From NCBI GenBank assembly GCA_947650285.1, contig CANTFL010000016.1, positions 1 to 64,000 on the forward strand: a stretch of 64,000 nt of DNA, written 5' to 3'. This document shows, one piece after another, positions 9,714-22,070 of this stretch. The translations under genes were made by a program, and so were the position numbers. A model generated the notes under the pieces. The model searched no databases, was not told where the DNA came from, and saw only the letters and a program-made list of their open reading frames with translations. Source of the stretch: Hyaloperonospora brassicae (lineage: Eukaryota; Oomycota; Peronosporomycetes; Peronosporales; Peronosporaceae). Position 1 is the first letter of the stretch. Every line of letters starts with the position of its first letter.

Positions 9714-11200
9714 CTAGATTCTGCCGTTCAGCTCGCCGGTTCGATGGAGCGCGCGCATCTGCTTCATCACCGCATTGGCGCCTTTTGAATGGACGCCGCG
9801 CTCGCCAAAGAACGCCAAGACGTTTGCTTCTGCCTGCAAGCCGAGCGCCAACACGACGTTGCGGTATGTCGTTATTTGCTCGTCCAGCGTGGAGACTGTC
9901 TCACGAAACAACTTCAAGAGGGCAGCGAGCATCTTCGAGTCCGAATTATTCTGCTTCTCACCGTGGGCACTCCATAAGCGCGGGTCACGTGCGTACCCTT
10001 CGAACCAAACTGAGTGAAGGTGAGCTAGCGACGACTGCTTTATGTGCTTTGTAGAATTGCTGACGTTTCCATCCTCCTCTCTGTACTTGTTTTTTCTTGA
10101 AGGCCGCGTTTTGTCGACCTTTGCTTCTAACGCATCCATGCGCTGGTCTTGTCGTCTTGTATGTCTGATTAAGTGATCGATGACAAAAGCTTGGTGGCGA
10201 ACGAGCTTGCATTCTTCAGACTCTGTGTTTGACTTCTTGAATAGGTCTTTCTTCGTCTTCTATATGTTTCTTTAACAGGGAGACGTTGCGAGATGCGTGG
10301 ACCATGAGAGCAAATCGGCAAGGCTGCGACCAGATTCCAGCACGCAAGTTTTCAAGCCCTTGACAGCTGGTCCGTCGGGGTTTGCCTCTTAAAAAGGCGG
10401 GGAATGCAAGACCAGGTACGCGGTTACCACGTCGAGGACGCGCTTATTGACGATGTATTTCTTCTCGCTGAGGCTCTGACAGGTTGCAAATAGTATCGTC
10501 TGCACCTCGCGTATACTGGCCTGGGTCTGACCATCGATGAGACTTCAGTCGGCGAGCGACACGTATTCGTTCGACTCCTAGACGCTTATTACCTTCGCAA
10601 CCTTGTTGTCTTCGTTCATGGTATTGATTGCGTAGATAAACGCTTTGTTTGTCGTGCTCGTGTTCCAGGCACCGCGGTCGAAGTCCAGCGCGCCGCGAGC
10701 TCTATGCTGCTATTCGCGTGCTGCGCAACGCCACGACGGAATGATTGTGACGTTAGCTACTGCTCTACCCGAGGTCGAGCGGCGACGCGGTCGAGGAGGC
10801 GATCGACGTGGCTGTGGGTTGACAGTGAGCTGTCTGTACCTGAGGTAGCAGCAGCTTATACACCGCAGGAAGCCTCTTAGTGGTCGAGAACGTCGAGCAG
10901 CAGCGTGTCAGGGCCGAATCTGACTGCAATGTTTCAAAGTTGAGCGGTTAAGTTGTCGAGGGGGTCGGCACACGGCGCTGCATGTGTGATCAGATCCACA
11001 GCGATGGCGAGTTGCGGGCACGTGGAGAAGTCGTCGGTGAAGAATATCGAGAGTCCCTACTCTTCGCACGTTTCATGCGAATGAAGTGTACGAAGAATAC
11101 GTCGCTCGCATCAATCGATACATTCTTTTGCGGACGAGCGTCAAGTCCGACGCGCGCTCAAATAGGTACCAAAGAAGGCACAGCAAAGCTGCATCCTATT
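9714..11200 (-). pseudogene. Degenerate oomycete multi-copy mobile-element protein, possibly Crypton-like
   Basis: Reading the minus strand downward gives one protein interrupted by stops and small indels. First comes SIDASDVFFVHFIRMKRAKS (about 11140-11060), then FFTDDFSTCPQLAIAVDLIT (about 11045-10985), then AFIYAINTMNEDNKVAKVIS, IREVQTILFATCQSLSEKKY and VLDVVTAYLVL (about 10660-10400), then a clean 141-codon ORF (10139-9714) with HSVWFEGYARDPRLWSAHGE and ANAVMKQMRALHRTGELNGR. The layout resembles a repeated protein family that I recall from Phytophthora genomes. The FVHFIRMKT...CP segment could belong to a tyrosine-recombinase (Crypton) type transposase, but no catalytic Tyr was identified, so that part is inference. 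Only the last 141 codons are uninterrupted. Confidence 0.5.
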
Positions 11201-11240
11201 AACCTAAGACTAGTATGCACTTGAATAAAAAAAGTGTATT

Positions 11241-14200
11241 ATCCGATTTAAGTCAGTCTTCGTACACGCATTGGCCTTCTTCTTTAACCCACCACCTTCT
11301 CTCTTGACACAGTAGTTCTCGAACATTTTACCCATTTTGAGTAGCCGTGATTCGAGTAAAGCACGCTGCTGCGGAAACTGATCTAGTAACCAATGATTAG
11401 TTTGTCGGAATTACTGCATGCAAGAATGTCTGGCAAGCGGCTTACCCGCACTGCCTTCTATTAACGCAAGACACATACCGAACTTATCCATTACATATAC
11501 AATGCTCTTCCCAGAGTCGTCGCGCTAAATGCAACCCTTGACATACTTTAGATCTGTATTTTCAGACTGTAGAAACCTCACGAATGCCTTCACAGCTGTC
11601 GGTCTGATTTGCTTGAAGTTTTAGGATCCAGATTACTTTAACTCATTTGAAATCACTCGGCACGCAAATATTCAAATAATTCAACAGTGAATTGGGTTTT
11701 ATGTTGACCGATACTCGTGTAGATCAACCAAGCTCATATGGAGTCGGACATTACGCAAATACGTTGATGATACACCCGTGACTTCGAGTTTGTATTGACA
11801 TACACATATTTGGCGCTGTCCTCCGACCAAATACGTCGAAACGGCCGGTGTACTGTACTTCCCTACCCCTACAGTTTTTAATTGGCCTAAAACACGTAAA
11901 TGTACTCTGTAATTTAATGAAAATACGTTGATACATTCTATTCGCTCTTCCGTCGTTTACAGAAACTAATTCATGTCGGAGAAGCGACGATATTCATCTA
12001 TACTGGTACGATACACTTGTAAGGAAGGCTCCTCCCCCGCCCCAAGGATCTCAACCAAATAAGCATACCGCTGTCAAAAGTGTTGGCACAAACGATGACC
12101 CTACGTCCAATCCGACTCGGCCGCTGTCGGGTGTGATGTCGTGCCTAGGTCCTACTTCGACCAGGTCTATCGATCTCCTCACACGTACAAAACGTATGCA
12201 AATCTTCTATCTTCATCATTATCGCAACGCTGGGTCTCGCATTCCTTAATTTACACGCAACATAAAATAGATTGTTTGCTTGCGCAAACGTGCTCGCCTG
12301 CTTGTGTACCCGTTTTTGTTTCTGTGTAGAGGTCACTGCATTTGCTACGTACTATCTTCTACACCATCTGTGGACGCACAATCTTCGACACTATCTGTGA
12401 CGCACTATAGGTCAGAATCGAATGCTTGATGATGGAAACTTCCGAGAAATTTCACTCCGAAACCTAGCCAAACTGCAAAATTTGTGGTAACAGATCGGAA
12501 AGAACACGAATTTTCAGCCCGTTCTTGAATAAAACGAAGAACGTGCACTCTCGTACGGCTCAAGAATCGAGCTATGATCGAGAAACAAAAGAGAGTTATG
12601 CAAACTAGCCGTGATGTTGACGCATTCATCCAGCTACTTGGCAACCCCCATTCGTGTGCCTATTTCGGCAAACAAGACCAACAAAAGGGCGCTGCGTTAA
12701 TTGACGTTAAAGTGCAGGAGTGCACCCCAGAATAGTCAGGTGTCGAAACGTGGAAAAAGTAAGTAATACTTGAAGGTATGTAACGCTTGTTCGCAAAGCA
12801 AAACCTAATGCACAAAGCAATCTGGAGCAGATAGACGTACAAAAAGGATGCAAAGCTGCAAGCGTCATCATTGCGCTACATTAGTTCTTGGTATGTATTA
12901 CACGTGCATAATAAATCAAAATCTTGCTTTTGTAAAATGCTGGATTGGTTGCTTGTCTATGTGCATCATTTCTGTGTAAGTGTAGGTAAGTTGGCTACGC
13001 AACTACCTTTGACGCCATGTTTGGTACACTATAGTTCAGGGCCAAATGCTTCATAGATACTTCCGGAACATTCTGCTTAGGTACCTAGTTGCGTTCGAGA
13101 ACTTGTGGTAATCGATAAAAGAGCACAACTTCGTTTCGTCCATCCTATATCATAAATAATATACACTCGCGCGGAATAAAAACATTTGGACAATATTCGT
13201 GCAACAGAAATTAGGCTGGATACGTAGCTATAATGTTGACACGTAGCCAGCTGTTGACGCATTTCGACAGCCTATGAGAGTGCTGTTTGAATTTAGAACT
13301 GTAAAAAAGGCCACTAACATTGCGCAGCATTGGTCGACTTAATCTGTACAAGCTCACCCCTGTGTAGTCAAATTTCGTCATCTACCCTTCAAGTTATAAC
13401 CTGTATTACATTGAAGATGGCTGGATTGCAAGGCAACGTACGCTGCGTAGGCATAGAGTAAGAACAGCTCGAATAAGCTGCCTTGGTCTTGTTAGAACGG
13501 ATGCGTTATACTAAATCTTGAAAGAACGTACCAACTGCTCGTTTAAGAGCTCTGTCTTTCGACAGCTCTGCCGCGTGGTTTGTTAAACGGCAAGCTAAAA
13601 GGCGGTGCATTTAGAAATCGGAACGAATGGTTTATTGACGATCGTGTCTACGTCGAACAACTGTTTTTTTTAAATTTTGGATTTTTACTACCTCGATTAT
13701 AGATAGATAGCCAGAAAATATTAATTTAACAACACTATTTAATAGCAAACATTTTTGTCCCCACTATTTGTTACGCTAAGCATTGGCTTCCGTCATAATC
13801 CCCGGTCTTGCATTTATATGTGGAGTTTCAGTGACAGTAAAATACCACAAAATGTTTGGCTGATCAAGTTTATTATAGTTGACAACGACTGAAACTGTGT
13901 TGTAATAACCTGCTGTATAAAACGATCGTGCAGATATGTGAACAATTAGTCATGGCTAAATGTTACTTATGTTCGATCATTTGCAAATTGTACGAAAGTA
14001 TTGGAACGGTCGTACGTTTGGTGGTGCAACTGTGGTGGAGTGGTGATCGCTCTTTTGATGAGTCGATCCCAACTCTCCACTGGCGCCCGGACGACCGAAT
14101 AACGGAGGGGGTACTCCGATTCCGTGTTCTTGATTGACTTCCTCACCTTGTGTACCCGTCGGTGGGGCGGGTTGCACTCTTCCAGGTGGACTCGTGTCAA

Positions 14201-14744
14201 TGGAAAACTTGAACGTGTTTGCGATGGGGTCGAGGTTCGATCACGGTGTGTAAATCTTCACACCACGATCAGGGTTAATGTGATCACGTGGAATTCGTCA
14301 CGCAATCACTTGTATGCTTGTGGGGTGCTCGATATGAGTCACCCTGGTCTGTAACAGATCGCCTTGTCCAAATGTATACCAAGATTCGCGAGCCTTCTGA
14401 CCACTTAAGCCGTCTCGCGATCTTGAATACTCAACCACAAAGGGTTTCCTGCGTCCAGTCACAGTTGGGGTGTTGTTTGAGAGATATTGATCCCTTGACA
14501 AACAATCCAGAAATATCACTAGATTAAAGTATGTAAACCTTTCCTTGACGTCGTGTGGCCAATGATCCACCCGGAGGAGAAGTCGACACGTGTACTTTGA
14601 AGCAAACTGAACTCTGTTTAATGTTAACCAATCAAACCCAACAACCCTATACATATCCCCATGCCTTGGACATCGTGTGCCACATGTCGCTATCTCTAGA
14701 CGATAGCGATCTTGTACTTGCGTGGGCCGCACCTGATATACTTG
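11241..14744. other. Gene-free AT-rich DNA
   Basis: No ORF with protein-like composition was found on either strand. It contains a diverged duplication (about 12400-12510 versus 13022-13130). A short palindromic run GGTGTG...CACACC lies near 14245. Confidence 0.5.
12400..13130 (+). repeat. Diverged direct repeat, spacing about 620 bp
   Basis: The stretch with CACTATAGGTCAG...AATGCTT...ACTTCCG...TTGTGGTAA (about 12400-12500) recurs as CACTATAGTTCAG...AATGCTT...ACTTCCG...TTGTGGTAA (about 13025-13115). The similarity is around 70% by eye and fades outside this core. Confidence 0.4.
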
Positions 14745-14990
14745 TCTGATCGCGATCACATACCTGATCACTGATCACGATCCCGATCGCGATCGCCTTA
14801 CTGATCGCGAATCACATGGTGTGCTCCACACCAACCTGATCTCGACCACATACTTAATCACGATCACCTACCTGACTAATGATCACGATTGCGATCACAT
14901 ACCTGATCACTGATCACATACTTGATCACTGATCACGATCTCGATCGCCTCCTTGATCTCGATCGCCTTGCTGATCGCGGTTCCCTTCTT
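14745..14990 (+). repeat. GATC-rich degenerate array
   Basis: Roughly twenty GATC sites occur in 250 bp, in variants of GATCACATACCTGATCACT and CGATCTCGATCGCCTT. The units are irregular, so this is a degenerate low-complexity array rather than a clean satellite. Confidence 0.65.
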
Positions 14991-15882
14991 GATCGAATGA
15001 TCGCCAACGTTATCTTCTGCCTCATACCTTGACCCAAGATCGCAGGTCTTAACATGCCCGATCTGATATGCATTTTAGTCTGACTGTCCAATGGACGCGA
15101 TCTGACCCGATGTGGGACCGGACAGCCAACCGTTAATTGGCTCGGACATATCAAGAATGCGATCAGTTCCTCTACAGCGAATTTTCGTAGTCGCTTTACC
15201 ACAAAACCACATTATATGGGTGTGCAATCAGTGATGTACCTTTGACATAATTTAATACATTTATGCAAGTTTGGTGGGAGAGGAAACGTATAAGACACCC
15301 AGAGAGATATACTTATCATACTAGAATTAGGTAGGGATTAAAACGAAACGTCGCAGTACTTTTATGTTATTTTTCCGCTTTTCTTTCAACTAAGTTAATA
15401 TCGGCTCGCTTTTATCAATAGTAACGCGTGACTATTTTCAAGGATCCCTTTAGTTGTAATTGTCTAGAGGCCTTCTTTGAGGCGTGTACCCTTTTGAGCT
15501 TTTTGATGCTAATTCTACGTACTAAATCTAGTCCTGGGATGATGGAGTAAGTTCGTGAACTAGTACTTAAGCTTTTTGAGCTAGTTTTATCTTTAGTCTA
15601 AAGCCATTATTCGTTGTACCAGTGAGCTCTTCAAATCGTTATTTGCAAAACTATACTCTTTACGTCGTATTTTACGTTTAATTTTTTAATGGAATCGATG
15701 AGCGTCAGCCTTATCTAGCAAAAAGATGTTCCGCAATAAGCATCGAAATCTATGCATGTTCTCAGGTCCAATATATCAGCGGCGAAATAATGGACATACT
15801 TCTTCATTTCCAACCGTCTAAAAAATTACTCGTAGGTCAGACTGTGAGGAATACTTGTATGTTCTGGTGAACAGAAGTACGC
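14991..15882. other. AT-rich spacer before the first Gypsy element
   Basis: No coding signal seen; the 89-codon minus ORF at 14933-15202 is Arg-rich because it reads the GATC array. The last five bases, TACGC (15878-15882), are the left target-site copy of the Gypsy element. Confidence 0.45.
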
Positions 15883-16407
15883 TGTAACGGGGTTACACGT
15901 CGACCGGTAGTCGACAATAGGTGTGGTACACACAAGGAATGGCATCCCCTTTAAAGTAATATTCGAACACAAGTATCAATTGTTGAAGACTGATGTCTGT
16001 CAACAATTGATTGCGAGATCTTTTAATAGGTTTATTTAGGACATAAGTGAGTAGGTTATTTACTTTGTTCTACGGTGTTCTTTTAGGTTAAAGGAAGAAA
16101 TAAAATTCAGTTCCCATTTTGATCAACATAAGACACGTGCCTTGCGAGGCGTCTTGATAGGAAGAGCTAGCAACGCCTGTAAAGGTAGCTGCTCTTGAGC
16201 ACTCTGTGCTGTGATTCTCTTGAATCGTTTGGTCCTCCTGGAACAGGGACCGTAAGCTCTCTGAGCTTGTTGACTCTCTGAGTCGGGTTCGTAGAACCAA
16301 AGTTGCTCGTAGAGCTGTTGACTCTTTGAGTCGGGTTCGTTGAACCAAATTTGCTCATTGAGCGTTAAGTCTTCCTCTGACTTAAGGAGCTGTGTAGCTC
16401 TGCTACA
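15883..16407 (+). repeat. Gypsy copy 1, 5' LTR
   Basis: 525 bp, TGTAACGGGG to GCTCTGCTACA. Poly(A) signal AATAAA at 16099-16104. Bases 16199-16400 are a run of about twelve small hairpins. It differs from the 3' LTR at two sites in the first 20 bases, one in GGCATCC/GGGATCC and one in the last 12 bases. Confidence 0.95.
16199..16400 (+). other. LTR hairpin array
   Basis: Twelve consecutive inverted repeats, most with 3-base loops: GCAC-TCT-GTGC (16199), GATTC-TCTT-GAATC (16213), GGTCC...GGACC (16231), AAGCTC-TCT-GAGCTT (16254), GACTC-TCT-GAGTC (16272), GGTTC-GTA-GAACC (16286), GCTC-GTA-GAGC (16305), GACTC-TTT-GAGTC (16320), GGTTC-GTT-GAACC (16334), GCTC-ATT-GAGC (16353), TTAAGTC...GACTTAA (16365) and GAGCT-GTGT-AGCTC (16387). 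The centres lie about 17 bases apart. The same arrays occur at about 23314-23515, 28934-29140 and 36214-36420. Their position after the poly(A) signal puts them in the R/U5 leader of the genomic RNA. Confidence 0.85.
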
Positions 16408-16466
16408 CTTGGTAGCACTTGTAGTCAATCTACACCTGAGTCGGTAACGACTGATCCTCTGTGAGG

Positions 16467-17456
16467 ATGGAGCAATCCACACCGCTCTCTGAGTCTCAAA
16501 AGGTCGCGCTTTAGAAGCTGACCGCGGCCGTAGGCCATGAGTATGTGGAGTTTCTAGCTGCATAAGGTCCTGATGTGCTCAATGCACGAGTCGAGGCCTT
16601 CATGCAGTATGAAACGGCCCTTTAGGGCAGATTCAAAACCAAGTAGCGTCGGCTATGCCAACACGCTACGTGGTGATGCCACCAGAAGAGGCTAAGCCTC
16701 GTCATCTTCGGGTGGACGTTAAACACTACTCCGGGAAGGAGAAGGGAAAATTGACCCTCTGGATCTGTGAGATTGAGATGGCCATGAGATCTAGCCTTAT
16801 CTCACTGTAGTATCGGCAGATCTCGCTGGCCTTCTCTAATCTCGATGGAAGAGCGAGAGAGTGGGCTCTGACGTGTGGCACGTCGGTCGACTTGGCGTTT
16901 CCTACATGGGATTCGCTCAAGTTAGACCTCACGCGTCTTGTCTACCCGTCAGGGTAAGAATGAGCTAACGGACTATGTCCAAGAGTTGAGAACCCTGATG
17001 GCTGCTATGCAGTCTGAACCTCTCCCTGAGACAGTCTATGTGACTGTGTTCATGGAGGGTCTTCGTAATGGCGTTGCCAGGACCGAGGTGTTTCGGGTCC
17101 ATCCCTCTACTTTTGAGGAGGCTGTTAGCATCGCTCAAAATTCTGAGCACAACTTAAAGTCGGCCAGACTTGGTTGGAATGGGTACAACCCAAGCTATGC
17201 GAGGGCAACCTCTGCGAGCACCTCGGCTTACTGTAAGCCAGAACCGATGGATCTCAGCCATGCTGAAGATGAAGGTGAAGCGGAGCTTCATGTTGCAGAG
17301 CAACGACAGGAAGTGAAACGCTGTTATATGTGCGGAAGCACTAAACACTTGCGTCCCACTTGTCCTTTGCGCAAGCAACAACCAACTCCTATGGGTCGAA
17401 ACCCCAGTCACAACCAGAAACCTGGTATGGCACGGGGAAACGTCGGCACCCAATAG
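16467..17456 (+). pseudogene. gag of Gypsy copy 1
   Basis: The start ATG at 16467 gives MEQSTPLSE. In-frame stops follow at 16512, 16563 and 16623, then one-base indels and a deletion near 16930 that removes about 45 bases present in copy 2. From 16938 to 17456 the frame is open. It contains the Gag core (LTDYVQELRTLMAAM) and a zinc knuckle, CYMCGSTKHLRPTC, for RNA binding. The terminal TAG lies 13 bases past a GGGAAAC slippery site. Confidence 0.85.
17435..17441 (+). other. -1 ribosomal frameshift site, gag/pol of copy 1
   Basis: GGGAAAC in the gag frame (G-GGA-AAC). Pol is in the -1 frame. Seven bases downstream a stem CCCAATAGG/CCTACTGGG could form with one A-C mismatch; in copy 2 the corresponding stem is perfect. 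Confidence 0.7.
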
Positions 17457-20400
17457 GCGCAGGGCTCCCTACTGGGGTAGAACTGAGTTCTGTCACTTCT
17501 CTACGAGGTAAAGTGAAACGGGTCTTATCCCCACCGAGCTATGTGCCCACCAGCACAGACCGTGGATACAAGCCTGGCTTGTTAGTCGCCGAGGCGAAAG
17601 TTAAAGGCTTTGAGAAGCATTGGTTGATCCTAATCGACTCCGGAGCATCATGTAACTATGCTCGACGTCGTTCCCTTGATGGAAGTCAGCGATACGCTAA
17701 AGCGCTCAAAGCGCATGAGGGTGATTCAATCACCGTTCTTACAGCGACTGGTAGTCGCGTCACGGTGTCTTAAGTTCCGTTGAGCTTAGGTGTGAAGTTT
17801 ATGGACTTTGACAGCATTGGACGCTGTCTTGTCCTCGATTTGGATTCAAGATACGATCTCATCCTGGGTATGGCTTGGCTTGAACGCCATGAGCCATGGA
17901 TTGATTGGAGTTCTAAGACCTTAGACGCCACGCGCAATGTTATTAGCAAAGCTTTGGAGAGTCATGAACCCACCTTTGCTAGGCAACAAAAGCGCTATTG
18001 GCGCGAGCCATTGACGGAAGATGTCAATGTGCTGGACATTGGTATGTCGGAGTTAATTAACTCCAATGTCAATGACATTAATATTGAGCGGAGCTCTTTC
18101 ACCGTATGTGAAGGAGTTATACTCCGTTGAGTGATACTCGTTCTGATACTGAGTCACTGCATGCTGCAGGCATGGTTGGACGAGGGCCGAGACATCAAGA
18201 ATGTAATTCCTCTGATGTGAGTGGGGTGGCACGTAAAATACCACCGAGTGAGGGCGGCCGAAGTGGCACCTCACTGAATTTCGGTAATGACATTGATGGC
18301 GAGAAGCCAGAGTGTTCAGGGCTAGGCCCGAATGTGAAGTGGTACGTGTAAACCCACTGGGTGAAGTGTTCGAGTTACGTAACACTTCACCAGATGTCGT
18401 TCAAGACATGAGCTCTCGTATAGAGCGTGCTAAGATAAATAGCAATCACGGGGAACCTACTTTCCCGGCCTCTAGGAGGCGTAAGGTTTCTTTGAGGAAA
18501 CAATCTAAGCGTAGGGTGGTATCTGTTAAGCGCCCAACGTCTAAGAAGTCACGAAGTGATAATAGTAATAATACACTATATACACTTGTCAATGGGTTGA
18601 CTGGCCATGTTGATGGCAACATTAGTCTTGAGACTCTTCCATCCTTGGATACTCTCTTTGACCTGGACGATTTGCCTGACGGCGAATTTAGCCAAGCCTT
18701 GCAGGCCGGAGAATTATCCGAGTTAGTGGTCATTCGACCAGATATTGAGTTGAACGCATCCTCGTTATTGAACGAGTCCGTCCTTGAGGACACAAAGGCG
18801 GCATTGGATGCCCGTAGTGGAATCGTCGATCCTTAAGGATCCTCTTGATCCGTTCTATCCTTTTGTAAAGGAATTTCAGGACATGGTGTGTCACAACCCA
18901 CCGTCCGTCTTACCTCCCGATAGAGGTGTACGTCATGAATTTGACTTGGTTCCTGGAACTAAATACTGCGTAACACGGCAGTGGTCTTTACCGAAGGAAC
19001 AGTGCGACGTCATTGACGACTTCTTTCGTGCAAAGCACGCGGCAGAAATAGTACGTGAGAGCAAATCTCCCCATTCCACACCGACCTTTTGTGTCAAAAA
19101 GCCCAATGGGAAGTGGCGCATTGTTCATGCTTACAATAAGCTTAATGCAGCCACCATACCGGCTCAGACACCAATTCCGAGGAAGGATGTTCTTCAGAAC
19201 AATATGGTGGTATTTTAAATGTACAGTGCGCTCGACTTAGTCGATGTTTATTACCAAATTCTCATGCGAGAAAGCGATATTCCGCTGACAGCGGTCAGCA
19301 CTCCAAGCGGTATGCTCTGGGAGTGGCTTGTTATGCCGCAAGGGTTATCAAATGCCCCGGCTGCATTTAACCGTTTTGTTACACAATAGTTTAGACCTCA
19401 CAGAGGTTATGCACAGACATACTTTGATGACATCTTTATCCATAGTCGTGCTATGAACGGTCGGTCAGATGTGGACAATCACATTGACCATTTACGAGCG
19501 GTGCTCGAGTGCATGCGCACGAATAAGTTGTACGCCAACGCGTCTAAGTGCATCTTTGGTGCAGAAGAGATTCCCTTTTCATGGTGCCATTTGGTAAGCG
19601 AGGCCTTAGAGCGGATTCCGCTAAGGTAAAAGCATAGTTGTATGGCCGGTTCCAAAGAACCAAAAGGACTTACGTAAGTGGCTTGGCCTTGCCAATTACT
19701 TACACAAGTACTGTGCGAATTACGCAGATATGGCTCGGCCATTATCAAATCTCCTTAAAAAGGATGTGGAATGGTGCTGGACTAGCACCGAGCATGATGC
19801 TTTTCAAGCAGTAAAGGAGAGTCTCCTTCATGCGCCAATCTTGGCTTTGCCTGATCCTGATCGATCTTTCAGTGTCGTCTATGACGCATCTGACATTGCC
19901 ATTGGCAGCGCTCTGTTACAGACAGATTCTGATGGACGAGAACGCGTAATTTCGTTTGAGTCTCGGCAGCTGAAGGCTGCAGAAAAGAACTATCCTGTTC
20001 ATGACAAAGAGCTACTTGCAATGAAGTATGCTCTCGTCAAATTCAGAGTTCATCTTCTTGGCTCTAAGCCGTGTGTGATCTATACAGATCGTGCGTCACT
20101 ACAATTTGCGACCCAGTCGCCTCACCTCTCTCAGAGAATGTCTCGTTGGCTTTCCTTCTTTTCCGAATACAACTTCGAGGTGAATTATAACCCGGGGAAG
20201 CAGAATGCTTTAGCTGATGCGTTGTCACGCAGGCCTGACTATGAGCTTGCTCATGTTACGACTCTGTCGTCGTCGGTCACTGACCTAATCCGTACGACGT
20301 ATGCCAAGGATGAACACTGTGTAGCTCTGCTACATGCTCTAGGGAGTGAGGAGTTTATCTAAGGACTCGGACATGGAATTGTCGGCACGGTTACGTGCGA

Positions 20401-22070
20401 GGTTACATCGATATTCTATCGATCAGAGACTGTTGTGACATAGCACGGATGTGGAGGATATTCCTCGCATCGTCGTCCCTCATGATGAGGATTCGAATTA
20501 TAGGATCCTCTATGAGGAACATGATACTGCGTTGAGTGGTCATCTCGGTCGTGAGAAAACCTATGGCTCAGTTAGCCAATGATATTGGTGGCCCAAACTA
20601 TACAAATGGGTGAGCACATATGTGCGTACGTGTGAAACGTGTCAACGGGTGAAACCATCACCTCACGCGGCCGCGGCGCTGGCTAGTTTGTATATACCCA
20701 AAGGGTGTTGGGAGTCCATCAGCATGGACTTCCTGTTCGGTTTATCGAAGGATTCGTATGGAAATACGGGTATTGTGGTCTTGGTTGACCGTTATAGCAA
20801 GATGGCTTATTTAGCAGCGGGGCCAGATATCATTGATGGTGAGGGTACAGCTACGCTGTTTATCGATCGAGTGTTTCGACAACTCAATTTGCAGTTGTCA
20901 ATTGTCTCTGATAGAGATCCTCGCTTCACTGGGAAGTTTTGGAAGTCCATCATCAAGGTGCTCGGCACACGTTTGGACATGTCCACAGCGGATCATTTAC
21001 AGACTGATGGTCAAACCGAGCGAGTGAATCGCATCATCGGTGACATCTTGCGCAGTGTTTGCGCTGACCGGCCTAAGCGTTGGAGCCCAATGCTCTCTGT
21101 CGTTGAGTTTGTGTTGAATAACGCTGTGCATGCCTCCACCGGCTACACCCCGTTCTACGTGAACGGTCTCACACACCCTCGCGTTCCGTTAACGCTACTA
21201 CTACGTGGTTCAGGGCTTGGTGGGGGAGGAGTTGCCGATCGGCTTGCTGATATCAGCCCTGCTACTGTTCAAAAACAGGTAAGCGAGTTTCTCGCAACGC
21301 GATTGAATGTCTTACGACATGTGCGTGACGCACTGGCTGATAGCCAAGATAAGCAGAAGGAACAAGCAGATGCCAAAGGCAGAGGTTGTATTGAACGTTA
21401 TAAGGTCGGAGACCAAGTTCTACTCAATGCTAAAAACCTACCGACAAATGTAGTGTCTGCTGTCTTCAAGACAAAGTTGCACCCGCGCTTCATTGGACCA
21501 TTCACGATCGCCGCCAAGAAGGGACTTGCGTATACGCTCAACCTTCCGCGCAAATTGCGCACACACCCTGTGTTCTACGTTGGCTTGCTTAAGCCGTATC
21601 GGGATCCGTCCCACATGAAATTGGAGGCGCTTGCACCGGGTAGGTTGGCCTTGCCATCAGTTGCTGAATCCGTTTCAGGAGGTCAAGCTGAGCCTCCATC
21701 CGGGCTTGGCCTAGCTCCAACGCCTGGACACGGGCTCGCATCGCGTCAAACGAACTCTGGGTCTTACCCAATGTCTCACGGAGACCACTCATTTCGAGAA
21801 GCATCTTCTCATGCTCCTCCTTCGGTATACCGACCACCTCCGACGCTGCTCGATGAGCAAGGGAACCGCCAGTTACGTGTGGAGCGACTCCTGAAACGAC
21901 GTCGTCGTCAGGGTCAATACCAGTATCTGGTGAAGTGGCGAGGGTACCTGGACTCGGAGAACTCGTGGGAGTTTGAGACACCCCTTCTACAGGATTGCCC
22001 ATACGCCGTTGATGTTTTTGAACATCGTGGCAGGGGTCATCCCTCGGCCGACCGAGCTTCTCACCAATAG
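17435..22070 (+). pseudogene. pol of Gypsy copy 1 (protease, RT, RNase H, integrase, chromodomain)
   Basis: Compared with copy 2, the polyprotein is broken by a TAA at 17770, frame changes near 18100 and 18830, a stop in GTATTTTAA (about 19212), a CAATAG stop (about 19386), indels near 19580-19640, a stop near 20360 and another near 20436. Recognisable parts are: protease [10 protein letters not shown] (about 17635); RT motifs [10 protein letters not shown] and YFDD (about 19335-19430); RNase [14 protein letters not shown] (about 19880); and a continuous integrase plus chromodomain frame at 20610-22070 ([37 protein letters not shown]). It cannot encode an active polyprotein. Confidence 0.9.

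Noticed and set aside
14745..14990. CRISPR-like array
   Set aside because: No regular repeat/spacer pattern, and the genome is eukaryotic.
16088..16563. ORFs reading through the LTR (NPTQRVN repeats), also at 23203-23627, 28921-29253 and 36051-36533
   Set aside because: They are translations of the hairpin array in the LTR; the repeats come from the palindromes, not from a protein.
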